Assembly (NCBI GenBank): GCA_034007295.1
Contig: JAVERC010000071.1
Coordinates: 1-11,542, forward strand
Length of the DNA: 11,542 bases
Source: JACKCP01 sp034007295
GTDB lineage: Bacteria; Desulfobacterota; Desulfobacteria; Desulfobacterales; JACKCP01
Direction: 5' to 3'
Positions 1 through 6,437 of the stretch are shown here, piece by piece. The translations under genes were made by a program, and so were the position numbers. The first letter of the stretch is position 1, and each line of letters starts with the position of its first letter. Below the pieces are notes generated by a model, which was given only the letters and a program-made list of their open reading frames with translations, had not been told where the DNA came from and ran no database searches.

Positions 1-714
1 ATAGATGAAATGGTTCTTGATAATTCAAGGGATAAAAAGTTTCTTTCATCATTTTTATACTATTTTGGAATTCTTACCATTGCAGAAGAGACTTTGGATT
101 TACAAATAAGACTTAAAATACCAAACATGGTTGTAAAAAGTCTTTATGCAGAAAAGCTCTGCAATATTTTAATACCTGATCCAATGGAAAGAGATGAAGG
201 AAGGGATGCTGCAAAACTTGTTTATCAAAAGGGCGATATTCAGCCTTTATGCGATTTTGTTGAAAAAAAATATTTCAAGGTTTTCAGCAACAGGGATTAC
301 ATACTTGCCAATGAACTGACTCTTAAGACCGCATTTTTAACACTTTTATACAACGATATAATTTTTTTAATGGATTCTGAAAATGAAATATCAAAAAGAT
401 ATTCAGATCTTACAATGATAATCCGTCCTGATAAAAGATATGGAAAAGTATACGATGTATTGATGGAATTTAAGTTTGTAAGCTTGAAAGATGCAAAACT
501 TACAGGAAAACAGGCAGAAAGTTTAAGTTATGATGAAGTAAAAAATCATCCTCTGGTAAAAGAGAAAATGGAAGAAGGTATTGATCAGGTAAAAGACTAT
601 TCAGCAAAGCTTGAAGAAAAATACAAGGATCTAAGACTTCAGAAATTTGTAATTACCTCCATTGGTTTTGAAAGAGTCTGTTATGAAAAGGTTGGTGATG
701 CTCCTCCTCTTTGA
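1..714 (+). CDS. AAA-ATPase-like / PD-(D/E)XK nuclease-fold protein, C-terminal part (5' end outside window)
   Basis: The reading frame is open from base 1 (Ile-Asp-Glu before the first Met at base 10), so this is the 3' part of a longer gene and the ATG at 10 need not be its start. Numbered from that Met, the last ~130 residues match the C-terminal PD-(D/E)XK domain that follows the 'AAA-ATPase-like' domain in a very common family of 500-600-residue bacterial proteins. Asp133 sits in SDLTMII, and a hydrophobic strand ending in LMEFKF supplies the E-x-K pair (Glu153, Lys155). The first ~110 residues are helical, as in the linker of that family, and include an LCNILIPDP segment. Members are abundant and multicopy in Bacteroidetes and Desulfobacterota. 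Their function is unproven; an ATP-dependent nuclease or a domesticated nuclease fold is the usual inference. The ATPase half (Walker A and B) must lie upstream and cannot be checked here. Confidence 0.82.
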   Translation: MDEMVLDNSRDKKFLSSFLYYFGILTIAEETLDLQIRLKIPNMVVKSLYAEKLCNILIPDPMERDEGRDAAKLVYQKGDIQPLCDFVEKKYFKVFSNRDYILANELTLKTAFLTLLYNDIIFLMDSENEISKRYSDLTMIIRPDKRYGKVYDVLMEFKFVSLKDAKLTGKQAESLSYDEVKNHPLVKEKMEEGIDQVKDYSAKLEEKYKDLRLQKFVITSIGFERVCYEKVGDAPPL

Positions 715-715
715 A

Positions 716-883
716 TTAATTCAGGTTAAGGGGTGCATGATACTTTCTGACCATCACATGTGCAGGCTTTGTAATAAAACGACGTGAATTGCACCCAAAC
801 CTTGCCATTGGACCCATCTACCGGAATAAGTTATAAAGGGTACCTTCCGGTGTATTTAATGTCGCTACAAAAAAGCCGGAACA
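716..883 (-). pseudogene. Possible decayed coding remnant on the minus strand with an in-frame TAG
   Basis: Reading the minus strand from 883 to 716 gives 55 sense-like codons interrupted by a single TAG at 820-818 and ended by TAA at 718-716. The part after TAG is a 33-codon ATG-started frame (817-716) whose last residues read VRKYHAPLNLN. The part before it reads FFVATLNTPEGTLYNLFR. This stretch is visibly more G+C-rich than the flanking DNA and has balanced amino-acid content, unlike chance frames in the surrounding AT-rich sequence. I do not recognise the protein. It may be the tail of a lost transposase or other mobile gene, or a non-coding element that happens to be open. No Shine-Dalgarno sequence is evident. 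It runs tail-to-tail into the nuclease-fold gene that ends at 714. Confidence 0.3.
723..802. repeat. Imperfect long inverted repeat (arms about 12 bp)
   Basis: AGGTT (723-727) plus GGGTGCA (731-737) are the reverse complement of TGCACCC (790-796) plus AACCT (798-802), with a small asymmetric internal loop and a ~52-bp spacer. No T-run follows, so it is not an ordinary intrinsic terminator for the gene ending at 714. A second small inverted pair, ACCGGAA (820-826) with TTCCGGT (845-851), lies just beyond. Both fall inside the possible coding remnant and may be parts of one mobile-element remnant. Confidence 0.4.
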
Positions 884-1037
884 TTATAAATACAATTAAT
901 AAAATAATGCACTCACGTAAATACTCTATCTACTGCAGCAAACAGTTTTAGGTCAGCCTACAAATATCAGTTTCAAAATTTATTCATCTTGTTTCAAGTA
1001 TTTCATCCAAAATTTCAAATAGGGAAATTAAATTTAT
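884..1037. other. AT-rich non-coding leader region of the TonB receptor gene
   Basis: Together with the remnant at 716-883 this makes a ~390-bp gap between genes. I found no tRNA, no CRISPR and no confident promoter hexamers here. A tiny TAGG/CCTA hairpin lies at 949-960. The promoter of the receptor gene must lie in or upstream of this stretch, because the gene has its own leader ending in the terminator-like hairpin at 1038-1069. Confidence 0.5.
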
Positions 1038-1069
1038 CAGCTGGGAATGGGTTTTTCAGCTGTTTTTTT
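1038..1069 (+). terminator. Intrinsic-terminator-like hairpin in the TonB receptor leader (possible attenuator)
   Basis: CAGCTGGGAA (1038-1047) can pair over 10 positions, two of them G-U, with TTTTCAGCTG (1053-1062). This leaves the 5-nt loop TGGGT and is followed immediately by seven T residues (1063-1069). This is the classical layout of a Rho-independent terminator. It lies only ~19 nt upstream of the Shine-Dalgarno sequence (about 1088-1094) of the receptor gene, in the same direction. It therefore either ends an upstream transcript or acts as a conditional attenuator in the receptor leader. I could not identify a known riboswitch aptamer upstream of it. Confidence 0.55.
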
Positions 1070-1100
1070 ATTTAAGTTGCTAAAAGCAGAGGAGAAAAAA

Positions 1101-3170
1101 ATGTATTTTTGTAAGCAATTGTTTAGATTGAGTTTAGCATCAGTATTTTCATTAGTGCTGATTACAGCCGGGACTTGCTACTCCAGTGATCTGGAAAAAA
1201 TTAAAACCGAAACAATAACAGTAACCGCAGACAAAAGAGAAAAAAATATTCAGGAGATTCCTGGAAGTGTTTCAGCATTGAGCGATATCCAGATAGAGGA
1301 TGCAGGTATTGATTCTATAAAAGACATTGATTCCTATATTCCAAACTTTGAAATATATCCAATATACGGAGCCGGCGGTTACCAAAGTATAAGAGGGCAG
1401 AATAATATGGTTTATGATTCACCTTCAGTTGGTTATTATATTGATGATGTTCCATCAACTTTTGGTTTTACCGGAGTTCAGACAAGTCTTTTTGATATTG
1501 AGCGCATTGAAGTTTTAAGAGGGCCTCAGGGGAACCTTTACGGAATGAACTCTGCAGGAGGTGTTGTAAACATAATAACTAAGAAACCAGAAAACACTTT
1601 CAGGGCAAATGCTTCATCAGAAACTGGATCATATAATTTAAAAGCATATAAAGCAGCCATAAGCGGTGCCGTCTTAGAAAATAAACTTTTTGTGGGTTTA
1701 TCTGGTTCATACACAACAAGAGACAGCTTTATTGATGAAGAAAAAGCTCCAACAAGAAAAGAAAAGAGAAATGCAGGGAGATTACAGCTAAGATGGGTTC
1801 CAACTGATAATACAGATATAATTTTTACAGAAACAAATGATAATTATTACTGCAATTTTGATCCTATGGTTGTACCGTCTTATGACGAATTTAAAATAAA
1901 ACACAGAGGAATAGCTGAAGGTGAGGAAATAACTGATATAACTCATTCTTTAAGTATCAAGCACAGTACTTCTTTTTGCGATATAACTTCAATAACAGCA
2001 AAAAATGAATATGAAAGAGATGCTGTAGCAGGAAAAGATTACTTATCCGACGGAGAAAATAAAAAATACAGAATTCTTGAACCCGATGAAAAGCAGTTTA
2101 TTCAGGAGATCCGTTTTGCATCAAATAATGAAGCCAGCAATTTTCAGTGGATTGCAGGCGGGTTTTATCAAAATGGGGTATTTGAGTCCTATTATAATAT
2201 GAGAACTGATACAGGAACAGCAGGTGCACCTACAGGAATTTATACTGATGATCTAAGCACAGCTGAACTTGAAACAGATACTTTTTCAATGTTTGGTCAG
2301 GCAGACTATAGATTTTTTGAAAAGATCACTTTATCAGCAGGGCTAAGGCTTGATTATGATAAAAAGGAAAATGATTTTTATCACATCACAAACGGAGTTG
2401 TAAAAGGCGATTACAAAGATTCAACCTCATGGACAAATTACTCACCAAAGGCTTCGTTAAGCTACCATGCAAATGAATCAGTAATGGCATATTTGAGTAT
2501 TGCAAAAGGTTATAAGTCAGGCGGTTATAATACAATTTCGTTAAATACTGCTGACGCTGCATCATATGACCCTGAATATGCAGTGTCCTATGAAACCGGT
2601 ATAAAAACAAACTGGTTTGGAAACAGATTGATAGCAAATCTATGTGCTTTTTACACTAAAGTTGATGATATACAGATTACTTATATGCCGACAGGCACAT
2701 GGGAATTTATCACAAGGAATGCCGCAGAAGCAACAACCTGGGGTATTGAACTTGAATCTGTTATTCGTCCGTTCACAGGATTTCAGTTAACAGGCTCCTT
2801 TGGTTTTCTTGATGCTGAATTTCAAAAACATAAAGTTAGTGAATATGAAGGAAATACCATTCCTTTTACTCCAAAATACAATGGATCTGTAATAGCAGAA
2901 TATTATTTTCCAGTTGGGATTTATCTAAGAGGTGAAGGAATATGGCATGGTAAAAGTTATTTTACTGAAGACAACAAGTACAGTCAAAGCGAATATGTTA
3001 TTGCCAATGCTAAGATTGGGTATGAAATAGGAAAATTCAGCGTAAATTTTTATGCAGACAATATTTTTGACAAGACATATTTTACAATTTTTAATGAAAG
3101 AGGAAATGTCGATAAGGGTGTTACAGGTGCTCCACGTACTTTAGGACTAAGTGCTTCCTTTAAGTTTTAA
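1101..3170 (+). CDS. TonB-dependent outer-membrane receptor (FyuA/siderophore-receptor type)
   Basis: The product is 689 residues from the ATG at 1101. I prefer this over the in-frame ATG at 1047 because AGAGGAG at 1088-1094 is correctly spaced, a hydrophobic signal peptide begins at once (LFRLSLASVFSLVLITAG), and ATG 1047 lies inside the leader hairpin. Residues 37-43 (ETITVTA) form a TonB box. The plug domain (about 44-160) includes the typical ERIEVLRGPQGNLYG and GGVVNIITKKP signatures. The remainder is a 22-strand-type barrel ending in phenylalanine (SASFKF), as expected for BAM-assembled proteins. The family takes up ferric siderophores, heme, cobalamin or other scarce substrates using the proton motive force through TonB-ExbBD. 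The overall pattern (NIQEIPGSVSALS, FTPKYNGSVIAEY) is closest to pesticin/vibrioferrin-type receptors. The substrate cannot be read from sequence. No transporter or TonB gene adjoins it, so it is an orphan receptor gene. Confidence 0.93.
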   Translation: MYFCKQLFRLSLASVFSLVLITAGTCYSSDLEKIKTETITVTADKREKNIQEIPGSVSALSDIQIEDAGIDSIKDIDSYIPNFEIYPIYGAGGYQSIRGQNNMVYDSPSVGYYIDDVPSTFGFTGVQTSLFDIERIEVLRGPQGNLYGMNSAGGVVNIITKKPENTFRANASSETGSYNLKAYKAAISGAVLENKLFVGLSGSYTTRDSFIDEEKAPTRKEKRNAGRLQLRWVPTDNTDIIFTETNDNYYCNFDPMVVPSYDEFKIKHRGIAEGEEITDITHSLSIKHSTSFCDITSITAKNEYERDAVAGKDYLSDGENKKYRILEPDEKQFIQEIRFASNNEASNFQWIAGGFYQNGVFESYYNMRTDTGTAGAPTGIYTDDLSTAELETDTFSMFGQADYRFFEKITLSAGLRLDYDKKENDFYHITNGVVKGDYKDSTSWTNYSPKASLSYHANESVMAYLSIAKGYKSGGYNTISLNTADAASYDPEYAVSYETGIKTNWFGNRLIANLCAFYTKVDDIQITYMPTGTWEFITRNAAEATTWGIELESVIRPFTGFQLTGSFGFLDAEFQKHKVSEYEGNTIPFTPKYNGSVIAEYYFPVGIYLRGEGIWHGKSYFTEDNKYSQSEYVIANAKIGYEIGKFSVNFYADNIFDKTYFTIFNERGNVDKGVTGAPRTLGLSASFKF

Positions 3171-3201
3171 AAGAATTAATTTTGCTTTTGATGAAATAAG
3201 T

Positions 3202-3253
3202 GGCATTGCCTGATAAAGATATAAAAAAATCAGACAATGCCTTAATTTTTTTT
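3202..3253 (+). terminator. Rho-independent terminator after the TonB receptor gene
   Basis: GGCATTG (3202-3208) and CTGAT (3210-3214) pair with ATCAG (3229-3233) and CAATGCC (3235-3241). The 12 base pairs are interrupted by one C-A mismatch, and a T-rich tract with eight consecutive T at 3246-3253 follows. It starts 31 nt after the receptor stop codon. Confidence 0.85.
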
Positions 3254-3260
3254 GGATATA

Positions 3261-3326
3261 GCTGTTAAATTAAATGATAAATATTAGTTGAATAAAAAAA
3301 ATTGGTTTTTGGACAATCACATAATT
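3261..3326 (+). repeat. Probable degraded right-end fragment of the ~147-bp repeat family
   Basis: The order of short matching blocks (GTTAAATT, TTGAA, a run of A then ATT, GTTTTTGG, CAATCAC) follows the last ~63 bp of the intact unit at 9518-9580, with gaps. The terminal block GGACAATCACAT corresponds to GGCCAATCACTAT in the intact unit and TGACAATGACTAA in the second copy. This was aligned by eye in AT-rich DNA, so chance similarity cannot be excluded. Confidence 0.4.
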
Positions 3327-3492
3327 TCAAAATTATAGTCTATAAAAGATTTAGGTTATATGCTCAATTTTTTAAAATTGTCCGGTTCAGGTTTAAATTC
3401 ATTACAGGACAGTTGAATTGTTTTAAATTTTTATATACTATACCTTTAATTTTTTTATTAATTAAAAATACTTTTAGCTGAAAAAGAAAAAA
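3327..3492. promoter_or_regulatory. Upstream region of the small membrane protein gene, with a weak promoter candidate
   Basis: This AT-rich stretch holds TTGAAT (3413-3418) followed by TATACT (3434-3439, 15-nt spacer) or TACTAT (3436-3441, 17-nt spacer), a plausible but weak sigma-70-type promoter. An inverted pair GGACAAT (3311-3317) / ATTGTCC (3377-3383) and a related GGACAGT (3407-3413) also occur. No gene was found in it. Confidence 0.3.
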
Positions 3493-3804
3493 ATGATACT
3501 TATAACTTCAATTATATGCATGATGCTTGTGTATTATTATCTTGATACAGGGTTGGCTCTGGGGTTTATTACAGCCCTTGTTATTGAAATATTTTTTCTT
3601 ATGACTTTTTATAATATTTTAAAAAATACAGAGGAAAAAGTTAAAAGGTCCTATGAAAAAATTCTTTTGGAAGTTCGGGAAAAACTAAAGCAAAAAGAAA
3701 ATTATATCAATAAGATAAAAGAAATTTATCCTGACATAGATATAAAAATTGCTGCAAGGGAAGAAAATGATGAAGATCAGGAAAAAACAGAAGATCAAGC
3801 CTGA
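3493..3804 (+). CDS. Small two-helix membrane protein with a charged coiled-coil tail (hypothetical)
   Basis: The 103-residue product begins with a hydrophobic segment (about 2-17) and a second one after a short DTG turn (about 21-43), followed by a highly charged helical tail (44-103). The tail is rich in Lys and Glu with heptad-like spacing (EEKVKRSYEKILLEVREKL) and ends in an acidic stretch. I recognise no family. The layout suggests an inner-membrane hairpin with a cytoplasmic coiled coil that could scaffold or oligomerise, but this is inference. The ATG at 3493 is preceded by an A-rich tract with only a poor Shine-Dalgarno sequence (GAAAAAGAAA). The gene stands alone, 3' of the receptor terminator, and a partial repeat copy begins a few bases after its stop codon. 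Confidence 0.65.
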   Translation: MILITSIICMMLVYYYLDTGLALGFITALVIEIFFLMTFYNILKNTEEKVKRSYEKILLEVREKLKQKENYINKIKEIYPDIDIKIAAREENDEDQEKTEDQA

Positions 3805-3810
3805 ATTTAA

Positions 3811-3875
3811 TAGCTAGTGATTTTTAAAAACGAGAATTTTGTTTCAGTTCAGGTAAGGTAAAATTTAACCTGTAA
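3811..3875 (-). repeat. Partial copy of the ~147-bp repeat, reverse orientation
   Basis: Read on the plus strand this matches the reverse complement of the right end of the intact unit: CTAGTGATT, then AAAACGAGAATTTT, TCAGTTCA, a GG-rich block and AAATTTAACC, in the same order and with nearly the same spacing as in the complement of 9522-9584. Small indels separate the blocks. It lies in the 3' flank of the small membrane protein gene, which ends at 3804. Confidence 0.6.
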
Positions 3876-3918
3876 ACAGACTCAAAAAAAATTGTACAGC
3901 ATCTGATAAATTAGTATT

Positions 3919-4128
3919 TTAAAGTTCTAGAAGAAGAGATACATCTTTGCCTTTAGCCTGGGGATCACCAAGATTTGAAGCAAGGGTTTTTATAAAAAAA
4001 ATTTTTAGTTCATTTTTTGCTGCATATCTTTCTATATCATCTTCGGATTTTGCTATTGCATAAACTCTGTTGATATTTGAGTTTGCTCTGGTGTATTGGA
4101 TTTCAAATAAATATTTTATTTCAAACAT
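3919..4128 (-). CDS. Small hypothetical protein, 69 residues
   Basis: The ATG at 4128-4126 (minus) is preceded by AGAGG at a spacing of 4-5 nt, which supports real translation. The product is soluble and mixed alpha/beta: an N-terminal strand (FEIKYLFEIQY), a polar turn, an AIAKSEDDIERYAA helix, a strand (KIFFIKTL) and a leucine-rich tail. I do not recognise a family; it contains no cysteines and no obvious catalytic motif. It is divergent from the AI-2E-type permease with only ~40 bp between the two start codons, so the two probably share a compact bidirectional control region. Confidence 0.6.
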   Translation of the reverse strand: MFEIKYLFEIQYTRANSNINRVYAIAKSEDDIERYAAKNELKIFFIKTLASNLGDPQAKGKDVSLLLEL

Positions 4129-4170
4129 TGGGCCTCTTTAACAATTAAAATTTATTATTTGGAGACTGAA

Positions 4171-5277
4171 TTGAAAAAAACAAAATTCTTAAATTTTTCG
4201 CTCCAGCATTATTTTTTGTTTGGTATTATTGGTTTTATTTTTTTTCTGATTTATTCAATGCTAAAACCCTATCTTAACTCAATAATTATGGGAGTTTTGC
4301 TTTCATTCCTTTTTATGCCTCTGCATACTAAATTTCTTAATCTAACTAAAGGGAAAAAAAATTTATCTGCTTTTTTATCAAGCTTTTCCCTGGCGTTTCT
4401 TGTTTTGATTCCTGCCATAATAATTCTTACAAGCATTATTTTTCAGGGCATAAATTCCTTTGATGCAATTTACAAATGGTTTGCTGAAGGGAATTTTTCA
4501 AAATACAGCACAGATTTTCAGGATAAAATAACATATTTAAAAGATAAATTTCCAATTCTTGCAAGAATGCTTCCAGAAACAACACTTGGAAATGCAGATT
4601 TTGAAAAGCAGGTCTTAAATTTTTTTTCAAACCTCATAAAATGGCTTATGGGGCAGGGAAAGCAATTTGCCGGAAGTGTTTTAAACACAGGTGTCAGTTT
4701 TTTTATGATGATGGTTGTATTTTTTGTAATGATAAGGGATCAGGACAAGATAATAAAAAATTTTTTTCATATTCTTCCGCTTAAGCAGTCCCATGAATTA
4801 AGAATTGTTGAAAAAACAAGGGTTCTTTTTAAGTCTGTTATAATGGGAAATATTTTTACTTCACTTGCTCAGGGTGCTGCCGGAGGAATAGGCTTTGCAA
4901 TTGTCGGATTCCCTGCATTATTCTGGGGAGCTGCAATTGCTCTTGCCTCGCTGATTCCTGTAGTTGGAACTGCTCTTATATGGGTGCCTGCTTCTATCTG
5001 GCTTTTTATTTCAGGCAAAATCGGCCTTGGTATATTTTTGATAATCTGGTTTATTTTGATTGTAGGACTTGCAGATAATGTTTTAAGGCCGGTTTTTATG
5101 AAAAGCGAAGGCGGAATGGGGCCTGTGCTGATATTTTTTTCAATTCTTGGCGGTATAAATGTATGGGGGCTTTTAGGACTTATTTACGGGCCTATGGTTT
5201 TTGGATTTGGATTTATACTAATTTATATCTATGAAATAGAATTTTCTGAGTATCTAGAATATCAGGATGAAAATTAA
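4171..5277 (+). CDS. AI-2E/PerM-family (UPF0118) permease
   Basis: The product is 368 residues with about eight membrane segments. The start is most likely TTG 4171, because GGAG (4161-4164) precedes it by 6 nt; an upstream in-frame TTG at 4159 would overlap that site. The N-terminal pair of helices (IIGFIFFLIYSMLKPYLNSIIMG), a periplasmic helical insert (IYKWFAEG to EKQVLNFF) and the C-terminal block are all present. That block contains LADNVLRPVFM, then FSILGGINVWGLLGLIYGP, the family's hallmark. The family includes E. coli YdiK, PerM and TqsA. Members are linked to autoinducer-2 export, and others to Na+(Li+)/H+ antiport, so the substrate is unknown. The stop codon overlaps the ATG of the next gene by one base (TAATG), so the permease and the transglycosylase are translationally coupled. 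Confidence 0.9.
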   Translation: MKKTKFLNFSLQHYFLFGIIGFIFFLIYSMLKPYLNSIIMGVLLSFLFMPLHTKFLNLTKGKKNLSAFLSSFSLAFLVLIPAIIILTSIIFQGINSFDAIYKWFAEGNFSKYSTDFQDKITYLKDKFPILARMLPETTLGNADFEKQVLNFFSNLIKWLMGQGKQFAGSVLNTGVSFFMMMVVFFVMIRDQDKIIKNFFHILPLKQSHELRIVEKTRVLFKSVIMGNIFTSLAQGAAGGIGFAIVGFPALFWGAAIALASLIPVVGTALIWVPASIWLFISGKIGLGIFLIIWFILIVGLADNVLRPVFMKSEGGMGPVLIFFSILGGINVWGLLGLIYGPMVFGFGFILIYIYEIEFSEYLEYQDEN

Positions 5278-6368
5278 TGACTAAAAAATTATTTGTTATT
5301 TTTACTGTTTTATTTTTGTTTTTAAATTCGTCTTTTTTATTTGCTGAAAATAATCTTGTTGAAACCTTAAATTCAATAGAAAGCATTTCTTTTTGCAATA
5401 AAAAAATTCCCCTTGAAAAAAATAATGTAAAAGAACGACTTGAAAAGGAAGTTTTGCTTGTATGCCATAACAGGCCTCAGGTTATATTGTGGCTAAAGCG
5501 GTCTGGCAGGTATTTTCCAGAAATTGAAAAAATATTAAAACAGGAAAATCTTCCAGACGATTTAAAATATGTGGCAGTTGTTGAAAGTGCTTTAAGACCT
5601 CATATACGCTCATCTCAAAATGCAGTCGGCTTCTGGCAGTTTATTCATTCAACCGGAGCTTTGCACGGACTTCATATAGATAAATCCATTGACGAAAGAT
5701 GTGACATAATAAAATCAACAAAGGCTGCTGCATTGTACATGAAAAGCCTTTATGAAAAATTTAAGAGCTGGGAGCTTGCTCTTGCTGCATACAATATTGG
5801 AGAAATGCGTATAGAAAGAGAGCTTGAAGCACAGGATACAGATAATTATTATGATTTATGGCTGCCTGAGGAAACAATGAGATATGTTTTCAGGATTTTT
5901 ACTGCAAAAATAGTTTTTGAAAAAAGAAAAGAGCTTGGATTTGATCTCAATGATTCAGACTATTACTATCCTTATGAAACAAAAAAAGTTAAAATTTGGC
6001 TTGATCATACTGTTCCAGCATCTGTATGTGCAAAGGCTCTTGGTTTGTCTTTATATGATTTTAAACTTTTAAATACAAAAATTATTGGAGATTATCTTAT
6101 AAAAGGCGAAACTTTTATAGATATTCCTGCAAAACATACCCCCAAAAAATTTTTTACTGAGTTTGAAATTTTAAAAAATAAATGGGTAAGGGAGCATACT
6201 GTTTTTTATTACACAGTTAAAAGAGGTGATTCACTTATAAAAATTGCTGATGAGTTTGAAGTAAGAACAAAAGATATTCTTGAATGGAATAAGCTTGATT
6301 ACAAAGATTATATTTATCCAGGCCAGAAACTTGTAATAAAAAGCAGCTCTTTAAAATTAAGACAATAA
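5277..6368 (+). CDS. MltD-like membrane-bound/periplasmic lytic transglycosylase with LysM
   Basis: This 363-residue exported protein starts with a signal peptide (hydrophobic to about residue 20, likely cut after FLFA). The SLT/transglycosylase domain (about 90-215) shows the catalytic glutamate in VVESAL (Glu103), the GFWQF motif (118-122), the DER element and the AYNIG motif (171-175), all typical of family 1D (MltD). A degenerate LysM-like segment lies at about 240-290 and a clear C-terminal LysM at about 312-356 (YTVKRGDSLIKIADEF, then YPGQKLVI), which binds peptidoglycan. It cleaves the MurNAc-GlcNAc bond of peptidoglycan to 1,6-anhydro products in the periplasm. The signal peptide lacks a lipobox cysteine. 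AGGA about 9 nt upstream lies inside the permease gene, with a one-base start/stop overlap. The coupling to an AI-2E-type permease suggests a shared envelope role, which is inference. Confidence 0.9.
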   Translation: MTKKLFVIFTVLFLFLNSSFLFAENNLVETLNSIESISFCNKKIPLEKNNVKERLEKEVLLVCHNRPQVILWLKRSGRYFPEIEKILKQENLPDDLKYVAVVESALRPHIRSSQNAVGFWQFIHSTGALHGLHIDKSIDERCDIIKSTKAAALYMKSLYEKFKSWELALAAYNIGEMRIERELEAQDTDNYYDLWLPEETMRYVFRIFTAKIVFEKRKELGFDLNDSDYYYPYETKKVKIWLDHTVPASVCAKALGLSLYDFKLLNTKIIGDYLIKGETFIDIPAKHTPKKFFTEFEILKNKWVREHTVFYYTVKRGDSLIKIADEFEVRTKDILEWNKLDYKDYIYPGQKLVIKSSSLKLRQ

Positions 6369-6437
6369 TTTTTTGAAAAAAATTTGTAAGTGTTTTCTTT
6401 AAGTTGCAGCTTATACAGGTTTTTTTAAATATTTTAA

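Noticed and set aside
882..909. Fur-box-like palindrome CATTAT ... ATAATG
   Set aside because: Only 6-bp arms separated by 16 bp, in the wrong arrangement for the 7-1-7 Fur site; expected by chance in DNA this AT-rich.
715..1037. Cobalamin riboswitch upstream of the TonB-dependent receptor (a GCCATTG at 804-810 resembles the B12 box)
   Set aside because: Only the short box-like heptamer matches; the other conserved helices and loops of the cobalamin aptamer are not found at the expected spacing, and the match lies ~230 nt from the terminator.
1047..1100. Upstream ATG start for the TonB receptor at 1047
   Set aside because: It lies inside the terminator-like hairpin, lacks a Shine-Dalgarno sequence and would put 18 extra residues before the signal peptide; ATG 1101 has a well-spaced AGAGGAG.
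1101..1190. Lipoprotein signal in the receptor (Cys26 in ITAGTC)
   Set aside because: The residues before Cys26 (AGT) do not form a lipobox, and barrel receptors use signal peptidase I.
2386..2637. Minus-strand open frame inside the TonB receptor gene
   Set aside because: It is fully contained in a strongly supported gene, has no Shine-Dalgarno sequence and has unusual composition; other overlapping frames (for example 4436-4630, 5213-5398, 6404-6592, 8754-8984, 10191-10391, 10945-11220) were dismissed for the same reason.
3850..3872. CAGGT/ACCTG hairpin as a terminator for the small membrane protein gene
   Set aside because: No T-run follows on either strand; it lies within the partial repeat copy.
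6369..6437. Terminator between the transglycosylase and the EEP gene
   Set aside because: Only a TAAG/CTTA stem with the T-run seven bases away; too weak to annotate as a terminator.
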